DNA of 64,000 nt from Sphingomonas sp. JC676 (lineage in GTDB: Bacteria; Pseudomonadota; Alphaproteobacteria; Sphingomonadales; Sphingomonadaceae): the NCBI RefSeq assembly GCF_014489075.1, contig NZ_JACTGR010000005.1:372001-436000 (forward strand), given 5' to 3'. Of this stretch, positions 17,513 to 24,451 are shown piece by piece. A program made the translations under genes and the position numbers. The notes below the pieces were generated by a model, which was given only the letters and a program-made list of their open reading frames with translations, searched no databases and was not told the origin of the DNA. Position 1 is the stretch's first letter, and each line of letters starts with the position of its first letter.

Positions 17513-18184
17513 TTATCGCCGCGTCGCGAACCAGATCACGTGGCGCGGCCCCTTGCCGTTCTGCCGCGCGCGCACCGCCACTTCCTCCACCGCGAAATCG
17601 GCCTCGCGCAGCCGCCGCGCGAAACGCTCATCCGGCGCCGCCGACCATACCGCCAATATCCCGCCCGGCTTCAGCGCCGTCCGCGCCGCCGCCAGCCCGC
17701 GCATCGAATAGAGCCCGTCATTGCCCGGCCGGGTCAGCCCGTCCGGGCCGTTGTCGACATCGAGCAGAATCGCGTCATACTGCCCCGGCGCGTAATGGAT
17801 CACCCGGCCGACATCGTCCTCGATCACGCTCACCCGCACATCGTCGAGGCATCCCGCCGCCAGCTCGGCCATAGGTCCCCTCGCCCATTCCAGGATCTTG
17901 GGCACCAGCTCGGCCACCGTCACCCGCGCGTCCTTCGCCAACATCCCGAGCGCCGCGCGCAAAGTGAAGCCCATGCCATATCCGCCGATCAGCAGGTGCA
18001 GCGCCCCGCGCCCCGCCAGCCGCTCGAGCGTCATCACCGCCAGCGCCTCTTCCGAACCGCTCATCCGGCTGTTCATCAGCTCGTTGCGCTCGAGCACGAT
18101 CATGAAATCGCCGCCGCGACGGAACAGCCGCAGCGGCTCGCCGCCCGGCACCTCGGCCGTATCGATCAGTTCGCGGGGCGTCAT
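17513..18184 (-). CDS. Spermidine-synthase-like methyltransferase-fold protein
   Basis: This 223-residue protein has a Rossmann-type core: LHLLIGGYGMGFTLRAAL (glycine loop), VTVAELVPKILEWARGP (acidic residue at the end of strand 2), YDAILLDVDNGPDGL and LKPGGILAVWSA. These fit the spermidine synthase/SpeE-like class; the sequence around the active-site Asp is DVDNGP. It may be a methyltransferase rather than an aminopropyltransferase. The ATG at 18184 has AAGGAG at good spacing. It sits between the terminase and portal remnant of the GTA locus, on the same strand, which is not a standard GTA gene position. Confidence 0.72.
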   Translation of the reverse strand: MTPRELIDTAEVPGGEPLRLFRRGGDFMIVLERNELMNSRMSGSEEALAVMTLERLAGRGALHLLIGGYGMGFTLRAALGMLAKDARVTVAELVPKILEWARGPMAELAAGCLDDVRVSVIEDDVGRVIHYAPGQYDAILLDVDNGPDGLTRPGNDGLYSMRGLAAARTALKPGGILAVWSAAPDERFARRLREADFAVEEVAVRARQNGKGPRHVIWFATRR

Positions 18185-18274
18185 GTCATGCTCCTTGCTC
18201 CCACCCCCGTTGCGGTTCGGCGCGGACAATGCAACTGGGCCGCCACGCAAAGCACCTGATCGGAAAGACCCGCT

Positions 18275-18551
18275 TATGGAATATATCGACCAGAAGTTCG
18301 AAGACGTCGTCCTCTCGCTCGACGGTAACGCCTATCGCAAATGCATCTTCAACAACGTCGTCTTCCAATATGCCGGCGGCCCGCTCGAGATGTCCGATTG
18401 CGCGATGGATCGCATCCGGTTCCAGTTCGGCGGCGATCTCGCCCAGGGGCTGCATACGCTCTACCAGCTCTTCGGCACCGAAGGCATGCTCAGCATCCTG
18501 CGCGGCTTCACCGATCCCCAGCCCGGCGACACGCCCATCCAGCTGCGCTGA
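18275..18551 (+). CDS. Small conserved hypothetical protein
   Basis: This 91-residue protein is divergent from the methyltransferase-like gene and convergent with the terminase gene. The part FEDVVLSLDGNAYRKCIFNNVVFQYAGG resembles short pentapeptide-like or beta-helical surfaces and is followed by LHTLYQLFGTEGMLSILRGF, an amphipathic helix. No catalytic motif is visible and I do not recognise a named family. It is the only plus-strand gene inside the GTA region. Confidence 0.6.
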
Positions 18552-18562
18552 GGCAAGCGGGG

Positions 18563-19885
18563 TCAGAACCCCCGCACCCCGGCCTTGCCGCGCCGCCCGA
18601 GCAGGATCGCGCTCATCGCCCAGACGAGCGCATCGGCCCTGTCGGGCGAGCGCCCCGGCCCTTCATAGCCGCCGCCCGCCTGCAGCCCGCACAATTGGTC
18701 CTCCAGCTCGGGCCAGGCGCCGACATGCCAGGCCTTGCCCGCCTCGTAGAGCAGGGCGACCGGCTCGGCCCGCGCGCTCTTGCCCCTGCTGGCATGGACC
18801 AGCTTGAGCGGCAGCCCGGCATCGGCCGCGCGCAGCACGCTCGCGACCATGTCGCCGCCCTGGTTCTTCTCCGCCACCACCCGTTCCGCGCGGTGCCGCG
18901 CCGCGCAGGCCGCCACCGCCCGGGCCCAGCCCTCGGGCGATGCGCCATGCACGCTGGCATCCTCGAGCACATAGCCGTGCCCATCGTCGCCCATACCGAC
19001 CGCGACGATCCCGCAGGCATCGCCGTCGGCGCTGGCCGGCGGATCGACGCCCACCACCACGCGCACCAGCTCGGGCACCGCGCGCACCCGCCTCTGCTCG
19101 ATCAAGGTCCGCGTCCACAGCGCGCCGGCGACATCGTCGATCAGCTCGCCGTCCAGCTCCTGCCGGCCCAGCCGGGTCCCCGCATAGTCGGCCAGCATCG
19201 CCTCGACGAAGCTGCGCGGCAGATGCGGATTGTCGCGCGTCCGCCCCACCGTCTCATGGCAATCGCGCATCGCCATCACGCGGCGCATCAGCTTCACCGG
19301 CCGCGGTGTCGTCGTTACCACCACGCGCGGATCGTCGCTGCCGCGCATGCCCATCAGCAGATTGTCCCACGCCGCATCGCCCTTCACCGCGCGCCACTTG
19401 CCCAGCTCGTCGCACCAGGCCGCGTCATGCTCCGGCCCGCGCAGCTTCTCCGGCGCCTCGGCCGAGAAGACATATCCACGCGCGCCCGAGGGGAAATGCA
19501 CTTCGCCGCTATCCACGAACCAGCGAATCGCCTCGTGGTCGCGCGCCACCGCCAACAGGCCGCTCGCCCCCTCGACCATCACGCGCCGCACATCCTCGAT
19601 CGTCGCGCCCACCAGCGCGATCCGCGCGCCCGGGCGCGACCGCGCGACCGCGCTCACCCATTCCGCGCCCGCCCGCGTCTTGCCGAAGCCGCGCCCCGCC
19701 CGGATCAGCCATATGCGCCAGTCGCCGCCGGGCGCATTCTGCCCCGGATGCGCCCAGCGCCACCAGCGTCCCTCCAGCTCGCGCCGATGCGCGCCGTTCA
19801 GCGACTGCAGCGTGCGCAGTTGGTAGAGCGCAGGCAGCCGCGCCAGCCGTTCGATCGGATCGCGCGGCGTTTCCTTCCCGGTCAT
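18563..19885 (-). CDS. GTA terminase large subunit (RcGTA gp2-like)
   Basis: This 440-residue protein is the DNA packaging motor of a phage or gene transfer agent. The ATPase domain has Walker A in RAGRGFGKTRAGAEW near residue 65 and Walker B in AAWCDELGKW near residue 157. The C-terminal nuclease domain has an acidic strand VVGVDPPASADGDACG and a late acidic motif SPDRADALVWAM. Its length matches RcGTA TerL, so this gene looks intact even though the head genes it would serve are missing. Its start overlaps the stop of the small upstream gene by four bases. Confidence 0.9.
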   Translation of the reverse strand: MTGKETPRDPIERLARLPALYQLRTLQSLNGAHRRELEGRWWRWAHPGQNAPGGDWRIWLIRAGRGFGKTRAGAEWVSAVARSRPGARIALVGATIEDVRRVMVEGASGLLAVARDHEAIRWFVDSGEVHFPSGARGYVFSAEAPEKLRGPEHDAAWCDELGKWRAVKGDAAWDNLLMGMRGSDDPRVVVTTTPRPVKLMRRVMAMRDCHETVGRTRDNPHLPRSFVEAMLADYAGTRLGRQELDGELIDDVAGALWTRTLIEQRRVRAVPELVRVVVGVDPPASADGDACGIVAVGMGDDGHGYVLEDASVHGASPEGWARAVAACAARHRAERVVAEKNQGGDMVASVLRAADAGLPLKLVHASRGKSARAEPVALLYEAGKAWHVGAWPELEDQLCGLQAGGGYEGPGRSPDRADALVWAMSAILLGRRGKAGVRGF

Positions 19886-20400
19886 GTCCGTTCCCTGACC
19901 TGCCTTTCGAACACCGCCAGCTTCTTGAGCAATGCCGCATTGGTCTCTTCCTCGGCCGCGATGCGGCGCTGCGCGTCGCGCCGGCTCGGCCGCATGCCGC
20001 CCTCCACCGTGGCGCGGCGATGCGCCAGCACCTGCAGGATCGTCCGGGCATCCATCTTCTCGACCGCCGCGTCGGCGGCGGCAGCCGCTTCCTCGCCCCC
20101 GTCGCCCGGCAGGATCGGATCGACCGACTGGAGCGCGCGCCCAACCAATTCGGTTTCGAGGCGCTCATACCCGGCGAGCAGCGCATCGCGCCACAGCCCC
20201 GCAAAATCGGGATCGAGACGCCGCAGCCGATAGGCGGAGCTCGGCACGACGCCGGCTTCCTGTGCCGCGAGCTTCACATTGCAGCTGAGCGCGAGCACGT
20301 CGAGGAAGCGCGCGCGCTTCGTCTTGGTCCAGTGCGTCTTGCTGAGCCGCTGCAGCTGCAGCGGGCGCCGTTTGCTTCCAGTGATACGCAACTCGTCCAT
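19882..20400 (-). CDS. GTA small terminase-like protein (RcGTA gp1-like)
   Basis: This 172-residue basic protein begins MDELRITGSKRRPLQL. A helix-turn-helix-like region around WTKTKRARFLDVLALSCNVKLAAQEAGVVPSSAYRL is followed by acidic, Ala-rich helices. In GTA clusters the gene directly before terL encodes the small terminase. The ATG at 20400 has GGAGG at ideal spacing. A transposon ends 100 bases upstream, so its native promoter region may have been altered. Confidence 0.75.
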   Translation of the reverse strand: MDELRITGSKRRPLQLQRLSKTHWTKTKRARFLDVLALSCNVKLAAQEAGVVPSSAYRLRRLDPDFAGLWRDALLAGYERLETELVGRALQSVDPILPGDGGEEAAAAADAAVEKMDARTILQVLAHRRATVEGGMRPSRRDAQRRIAAEEETNAALLKKLAVFERQVRERT

Positions 20401-20491
20401 GTGCACCTCCAACGCAAGCGGGCCGGCGCACCCTGGTGCCCGGCCCGTCCAAAGACCCGAAGGCCCCGACTCGCAATTCCTCATCGTTCCC

Positions 20492-20499
20492 GATATGTG
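20492..20499. repeat. Left copy of 8-bp target-site duplication
   Basis: GATATGTG lies immediately left of the transposon end; the same eight bases occur at 24091-24098. An 8-bp duplication is what the IS1595 family makes. Confidence 0.65.
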
Positions 20500-20522
20500 G
20501 CGTATATGTAGTTTACAAACCC
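20500..20522 (+). repeat. Left terminal inverted repeat of the transposon
   Basis: The inner 18 bases, TATGTAGTTTACAAACCC at 20505-20522, are the exact reverse complement of 24066-24083. The outer GCGTA is partly matched on the right side. Confidence 0.85.
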
Positions 20523-20731
20523 GTCAGGTAGCGAAGGGCGGAAATTGCAGTCTCGCCTGCAATTATGACGGCCATCGTTCGGACGATTACGACCGTCCTG
20601 TACGATGGCACAGCCCAGCCGCGCGTGTTGTGATATCGCTTTACCGTCTCGAACGGCATGAGCGCGAACGCCAGCATGATCGGCAGTCCGACCAGCCCGA
20701 AGAATATCAGGTCGGTCGTGTCGTGAATCAC
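20513..20731 (-). CDS. Small membrane protein, 3' end in the terminal repeat
   Basis: This 72-residue protein has two predicted membrane segments, LIFFGLVGLPIMLAFALMPF and TVVIVRTMAVIIAGETAIS. Its stop codon TAA lies inside the transposon's left inverted repeat. I chose the GTG at 20731, which has GGAG upstream at a loose spacing; a TTG 27 bases earlier is possible. No family recognised. It may be truncated by, or adapted to, the transposon end. Confidence 0.45.
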   Translation of the reverse strand: MIHDTTDLIFFGLVGLPIMLAFALMPFETVKRYHNTRGWAVPSYRTVVIVRTMAVIIAGETAISALRYLTGL

Positions 20732-20829
20732 TCCCGCTTCTCCAACCCCTCGACGCAATTCGCCAGCTTGCTTGAAGCTCTACATCAAGCGTTACGATAA
20801 GTCAAGCGTTTTTAACCGATCTGGTTATC

Positions 20830-21033
20830 TCAAAGGCGAAGAAATTTCCTGACGCTTAGGCCCAGGAGCCACAACCCGCCAAACAAAGCTGCAATCATGC
20901 CAGCTATAAACAGCGTCTCTATGCCATAAGGCAGACCTCCCGGCGCGAGCACGACATACGCGCCTGATAGCCCCGCTAGCGCGAGGCCGCCCATCAGCAC
21001 CGCAAGAGGCCAAGCAACAGCCCTAATGCTCAC
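20830..21033 (-). CDS. Small membrane protein
   Basis: This 67-residue protein has two hydrophobic segments (WPLAVLMGGLALAGLSGAYV and LFIAGMIAALFGGLWLLGL) and a basic tail SVRKFLRL. Its start overlaps the stop of the preceding small gene by four bases, so it belongs to the same operon. Holin-like size and topology are noted, but there is no lysis gene nearby and no family is recognised. Confidence 0.55.
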   Translation of the reverse strand: MSIRAVAWPLAVLMGGLALAGLSGAYVVLAPGGLPYGIETLFIAGMIAALFGGLWLLGLSVRKFLRL

Positions 21034-21236
21034 TCCGGCTTCTCCACCGGCTTATGCTTCACCAGCCGTTCAACCCATCCACCCGATGCAACGATACCGG
21101 CGAGCCCACCAGCGAGTAGGCCCGCTCTGATGAGCGCGGATTGAGGCCCGCCTGCGAACAAAGCCATCACGTCCGGCCCGAGCGCGACGATGGCGACGAG
21201 AGCGAACAAAGCTATCCGGACCAGAAAAGCGGTCAC
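21030..21236 (-). CDS. Small membrane protein
   Basis: This 68-residue protein has two membrane segments (ALFALVAIVALGPDVMALF and IRAGLLAGGLAGIVASGG) and a charged tail ending KPVEKPE. The GTG start overlaps the stop of the 46-residue gene as GTGA, and the stop overlaps the next gene, which argues for a real translationally coupled operon. Function unknown. Confidence 0.55.
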   Translation of the reverse strand: MTAFLVRIALFALVAIVALGPDVMALFAGGPQSALIRAGLLAGGLAGIVASGGWVERLVKHKPVEKPE

Positions 21237-21373
21237 TTGGTCTTTTCTTCCCGGGGGCGTGCCCGCGCGATCTTCCCCACACGCTGCTTGAAGCGCTCCG
21301 GATCGTCGTCCGTCTCTAGCTCGCGCGCGGCTTCCTTGAACTTGTCGAGCTGGGTTTTGGGTTCGTCGGTCAT
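21233..21373 (-). CDS. 46-residue charged protein
   Basis: It reads MTDEPKTQLDKFKEAARELE at the start and ends in a basic stretch ARARPREEKTK. It is highly charged and helical with no membrane segment. Short proteins with this opening are frequent in sphingomonad accessory DNA. The ATG overlaps the stop of the 219-residue gene as ATGA, and its stop overlaps the next start as GTGA. Function unknown. Confidence 0.6.
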   Translation of the reverse strand: MTDEPKTQLDKFKEAARELETDDDPERFKQRVGKIARARPREEKTK

Positions 21374-22029
21374 GAGAGTAATCTCTTTTCCAAGCTCTTT
21401 AAAACGGCGATGTGATCGTCTGTCTTAAGGCCCGAGGTCGCCCACCAGTACCCCTCATTAAAACTAATCCCCACCCGCCTTACGAGCATGAAATTCGGAA
21501 GTTTCTTGGCGGCGCCGAATGGGTCACTCTCGATATGAAAACCGCCAATGCGGTATTCGCCTTGCTGACCCACGTAATCCAGCGAATGCTTCGCTAAATC
21601 GTCAAATAAGCCCTTGAACACGTTAAGTTTTTCTTCAAAGTTTGTATGAAGTTCTACGACGATTTGGCTTTCGTACAGTCTGACTGGGGCCGGCTGTTTT
21701 GCCAGCAAAATTCCAAATTCGCGCTCAATATACTCATGAAGATCATTAATGAACTGATCTAATATAAACGTGTTACATTTTGCGGTTACGATAAAACCGT
21801 CTGAATACACACCAAGTTCATCAATCTGTACATTGTCCCACTTCCCGACGCGCAGATGAATAGAGGCTCCATTCGCACTAGAAGGGTCCGGTATTCGATC
21901 GGGCGGTATTTGAAAGTTATATCGCGCCGTCACCTCGCCTACTAGATCTATGAAAAACGGATTGCCCCTCGTGAAGCGGTAGCCGCCCAAAGCTATTACC
22001 TTTGACTGCTCTATATTGATCAGTTCCAT
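21370..22029 (-). CDS. Unrecognised 219-residue protein in the transposon
   Basis: It begins MELINIEQSKVIALGGYRFT and has no signal peptide or membrane segment. It looks like an alpha/beta protein with strands such as YESQIVVELHT and SDGFIVTAKCNTF. Codon use and GC are clearly lower than the chromosome, suggesting transfer. Its start lies 113 bases inside the end of the XRE-type gene in another frame, with AGGA upstream, so the two are coupled. I do not recognise a family. Position behind a toxin-antitoxin pair allows, but does not show, a defence or regulatory role. Confidence 0.65.
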   Translation of the reverse strand: MELINIEQSKVIALGGYRFTRGNPFFIDLVGEVTARYNFQIPPDRIPDPSSANGASIHLRVGKWDNVQIDELGVYSDGFIVTAKCNTFILDQFINDLHEYIEREFGILLAKQPAPVRLYESQIVVELHTNFEEKLNVFKGLFDDLAKHSLDYVGQQGEYRIGGFHIESDPFGAAKKLPNFMLVRRVGISFNEGYWWATSGLKTDDHIAVLKSLEKRLLS

Positions 22030-22477
22030 TCCAGTTCCTAGATTGAATGGCGCCTAAAGAATTTGTGGTTTGCACTTGCTCCCAACTGGACGCACCGGAC
22101 TTAATCGTATCTAGCGCAGACGCGGCAGCGCGATCGCCAAGTTTCCAGTCGTATTCATCTACAACATCTTCGGCCGCCTCCACGACGAGGCGAAGGCGAG
22201 CATCCAGCGCCTCGGCCAACCGCAATAGGAAGTCAAATTCCCACACGGCCTCTGAGGATTTCTCAAACCTTGAGACGGCGGGCTGCTTGGTTCCCATCGC
22301 CATCGCCAACTGCGATTGAGTTAACTGCCGGCGTTCTCGCAGCGATCTAAAGAGGGCGGGCACCTCTTCTTCGAGCTCCGCCCGAAACCACTCTCGCCTA
22401 AAGTCGCGATCTTGGAGCCTGTCGCCAATAGACAGGTCAATGCGGCTTAATCTCTCCAGGGAATATTGTTCCTGCAT
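21917..22477 (-). CDS. XRE-family HTH protein, HigA-like antitoxin
   Basis: This 186-residue protein has a Cro/C1-type helix-turn-helix at about residues 50-105: RERRQLTQSQLAMAMGTKQPAVSRFE. A leading segment (MQEQYSLERLSRIDLSIGDRL) and a longer C-terminal part follow. It starts 41 bases inside the end of the toxin-like gene. Toxin-first order with an XRE antitoxin is the HigBA arrangement. It probably represses the pair's promoter. The last 37 residues overlap the next gene in another frame, so the true C-terminus could be shorter through a frameshift. Confidence 0.7.
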   Translation of the reverse strand: MQEQYSLERLSRIDLSIGDRLQDRDFRREWFRAELEEEVPALFRSLRERRQLTQSQLAMAMGTKQPAVSRFEKSSEAVWEFDFLLRLAEALDARLRLVVEAAEDVVDEYDWKLGDRAAASALDTIKSGASSWEQVQTTNSLGAIQSRNWNGTDQYRAVKGNSFGRLPLHEGQSVFHRSSRRGDGAI

Positions 22478-22796
22478 CAATCTGGTCCCGCCTAGATTTT
22501 GCCGCATCTAAATGCCGTTTCGGAGTTTTTGGGGTCTTCTTTTGGAAAGATTCCAAAACAATGATCACGGACCCTCTAAAAATGAAAATATTACGGTAGA
22601 TGTTGGTTGCCACTTCCGTCCGCAACTCAAAAAGACCATCTCCCAAACTGTCAGTTTTTGGGTACCGGAGTGCATTTCCCTTACTCGCCAAGGTTCGCAA
22701 ATCCCGCCTCAGGCGGGCTTCCGCAGCGACACCCACTTCAAGAAGAAAGGCGTCAACCCGGTTGTCACACTGAAGCAGCAACCAGGCCAATATCAC
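22437..22796 (-). CDS. RelE/HigB-type toxin
   Basis: The C-terminal 90 residues match the Gp49-like HigB/RelE family: ALRYPKTDSLGDGLFELRTE, NIYRNIFIFRGSVIIVLESF and QKKTPKTPKRHLDAAKSRR, with the basic residues expected of an mRNA-cleaving toxin. The start is uncertain; I give the GTG at 22796 (119 residues). The N-terminal part is poorly conserved and an internal start is possible. A TATAAT box and palindrome lie about 40 bases upstream. It is coupled with the XRE gene downstream. Confidence 0.7.
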   Translation of the reverse strand: MILAWLLLQCDNRVDAFLLEVGVAAEARLRRDLRTLASKGNALRYPKTDSLGDGLFELRTEVATNIYRNIFIFRGSVIIVLESFQKKTPKTPKRHLDAAKSRRDQIDAGTIFPGEIKPH

Positions 22797-22832
22797 CTCT
22801 GCGTTATGCGGACAAGGGCATCGGGTTGCGAC

Positions 22833-22852
22833 ATTATAACACACGCGTTATA
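22833..22852 (-). promoter_or_regulatory. Promoter -10 box and operator-like palindrome of the toxin-antitoxin pair
   Basis: On the minus strand a perfect TATAAT sits at 22838-22833. It overlaps the inverted repeat TATAAC-N6-GTTATA (22835-22852). An antitoxin bound there would block the -10 box. The -35 region is weak. Confidence 0.5.
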
Positions 22853-22882
22853 CGGCGAGTCGCGCGTGGCACTGCACGTAGT

Positions 22883-22952
22883 GGGGCCGGAGGTCAGGTG
22901 ACCAGGAACGATTTGCAGCGTCTCCCCTGGGGTTCAATTCCCCCCGGCTCCA
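22883..22952 (+). other. tRNA/tmRNA 3'-end-like sequence
   Basis: TGGGGTTCAATTCCCC with CGGCTCC and a following A resembles the T-arm and acceptor end of alphaproteobacterial tmRNA. A GGGGCCG at 22883-22889 can pair with CGGCTCC as a 7-bp acceptor stem. The 38 bases between are too short for a normal tRNA body and no encoded CCA follows, so it is not a working tRNA. It may be the remains of an island attachment site copied from ssrA. Confidence 0.35.
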
Positions 22953-23055
22953 CTCCCTTTACTTACCGCATTTGTCACGATGGTCTAGCCTCGACCTTCT
23001 ACGCGGCCTCCTTCGCCAGCCCGGTCCGCGCCGCCTTCCCTTCGGGGCCTCGCTC

Positions 23056-24024
23056 TTAGACCCCGAGATCAGACCTTGCATAGGTCAGCCGCTTGCCGAC
23101 GATGCCCGCAATGGCGTTGTACGAGCGCTGGCGGTCATCAACGCCGTTGGCGATCCGATTGTTATAGCGGAACTCAAATTCGGCCAGATAGCGGTGCAGA
23201 TGCTGCTCGCCGCAATGCTGGTACACGCCCTTCATGCCACGCTTGAAGATCGAGAAGGCGCCTTCCACGGTGTTCGTGTGGATCGTGCGGTCGTTGCGGT
23301 CCACGTACTGCTTGGCGCCGTGAAGGGTCGTGCCGTGCTCGGCGAACTCCTTGCCGATCTTCTTATACATCTTGGCTTCGTCGGTCATGAGGCGGGCTTC
23401 GCGGCTGATGTTGGCGCGCACGATCGGGTGCACGGCATCGGCGCGGAACTTGTCGAAAGTGAAGGTGCGCATGGTGCCGGTGGTGCGATCCACCAGCGCC
23501 AGCACGCCGAACTTGTGGGCATGGCCGCCAAGGGCAACGCCGGTATCCTTCTTGCGGCCGAAATAGGTCTCGTCCACCTCAACGGCGCCGCCGCCCGAAC
23601 CGAAAGGCACGTCCAGATCGCCGGTACGCATCGCCTCGCGGATACGGTGGGCGAGGAACCACGCGCTCTTGTACTGGACTTCGAGAACGCGGCTGAGCTG
23701 GTGCGAGGAAATGCCCTTCTTGCTGGACACCATCAGGTGCACGGCCTGGAGCATCTTGTGGAGCGGCATGCGGGCATGCTCGAACACGGTGCCCACCTTC
23801 ACAGTGAACTGCTTGCGGCACTCGCCACACTTCTTGAGGCCGTGACGAACAACGCCTTCCGGGTTCTTCACGCTCGCCTTGGAGCGGACACCAGCCAGAT
23901 CGTACACACGGCCACCGACCACGCCGCAATGCGGGCACGTCATCCCATCGGCCCACACGATGCTTTCGAGGAAAGCGAAAGCCTTGGCTTCATCGTGGAA
24001 GTGCGAGGAAGAAAGAACCGACAT
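23056..24024 (-). CDS. IS1595-family (ISXO2-like) transposase
   Basis: This 322-residue protein has an N-terminal zinc ribbon (MTCPHCGVVGG and KCGECRKQF), a helical DNA-binding part (GISSHQLSRVLEVQYKSAWF) and a DDE-type catalytic domain: VEVDETYFGRK, LMTDEAKMY and the HTNTVEGAFSIFKRG segment with the last acidic residue. It appears full length and may be active. GGAG lies nine bases before the ATG. Its start is about 40 bases inside the right inverted repeat, so it is transcribed inward. Confidence 0.93.
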   Translation of the reverse strand: MSVLSSSHFHDEAKAFAFLESIVWADGMTCPHCGVVGGRVYDLAGVRSKASVKNPEGVVRHGLKKCGECRKQFTVKVGTVFEHARMPLHKMLQAVHLMVSSKKGISSHQLSRVLEVQYKSAWFLAHRIREAMRTGDLDVPFGSGGGAVEVDETYFGRKKDTGVALGGHAHKFGVLALVDRTTGTMRTFTFDKFRADAVHPIVRANISREARLMTDEAKMYKKIGKEFAEHGTTLHGAKQYVDRNDRTIHTNTVEGAFSIFKRGMKGVYQHCGEQHLHRYLAEFEFRYNNRIANGVDDRQRSYNAIAGIVGKRLTYARSDLGV

Positions 24025-24065
24025 GGTGATGCTCCGTTGATGCCATCCTTATGCACCATCGGAGT

Positions 24066-24090
24066 GGGTTTGTAAACTACATAATCGCGC
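24066..24090 (-). repeat. Right terminal inverted repeat of the transposon
   Basis: Bases 24066-24083 are the exact reverse complement of the left end (18 of 18). The outer bases ATCGCGC match the left end only partly. Confidence 0.85.
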
Positions 24091-24098
24091 GATATGTG
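24091..24098. repeat. Right copy of 8-bp target-site duplication
   Basis: GATATGTG repeats the bases left of the transposon (20492-20499). A preceding C is also shared, so a 9-bp repeat is possible. Confidence 0.65.
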
Positions 24099-24451
24099 CC
24101 ATATCAGCGCGACGATGTCAAGGATTTTGTGCCCATTTGGTTTGTTTTCGCTGGCCTCGCATCTCAGTGGGCCCGATACGGCAATTTGCTGAAGCTCGGG
24201 CAGGATGTCCGCCAACGGCCCCATAACTGACATTGAATACGCAACTCGCATATGGCTGGCTTTGGCCAGAAGCTGCCTGTCTTCATTCGGCATGACCAAA
24301 GGCTAAGCTGCAGTTCGGCGTCGGGTCGGTCGGCCAACCGTTCAGTCTGCAACGCAAAGAAATCGACATTGCTCGGACTGTCGTTGCCGAAGTTCGCCTG
24401 CAATAGTATGATCCTTTTCGCATACGATCCAAAGGCACGCGGGAGTGAGCT
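24099..24451. other. Gene-poor gap with decayed repeat-like DNA
   Basis: No convincing gene is visible. Short phrases such as GGCTGGCTTTGGCCAGAAGC recall the degenerate repeats seen in the later gaps at 31.3, 32.5 and 34.8 kb. A short minus-strand frame here runs into the transposon without recognisable protein features. The last bases hold GGGAG, the ribosome binding site of the next gene. Confidence 0.5.

Larger units (their letters stand above)
20500..24090 (-). mobile_element. IS1595-type transposon carrying passenger genes
   Basis: Perfect 18-bp inverted repeats mark both ends and GATATGTG flanks them as a direct repeat. The only transposase (23056-24024) lies at the right end. No third copy of the terminal repeat is seen near 22950-23060, so the element is not a simple 1-kb insertion sequence next to other DNA. 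The interior carries a toxin-antitoxin pair, a 219-residue unknown gene and four very small genes, at lower GC than the flanks. Members of the IS1595 family with passenger genes are known, so this fits, but this gene set is not one I recognise. Confidence 0.75.

Noticed and set aside
12980..20400. Complete prophage
   Set aside because: No integrase, repressor, replication or lysis genes are present, and the gene order and families are those of a gene transfer agent.
22883..22952. Functional tRNA gene
   Set aside because: The acceptor and T-arm can form, but the middle is too short for D and anticodon arms, the T-stem has a mismatch and CCA is absent.
24099..24293. Minus-strand frame that, if the transposon is removed, stays open into the gp1 gene
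   Set aside because: The joined frame has no protein features and gp1 has its own strong ribosome binding site at 20401-20410, so the continuity is probably chance.
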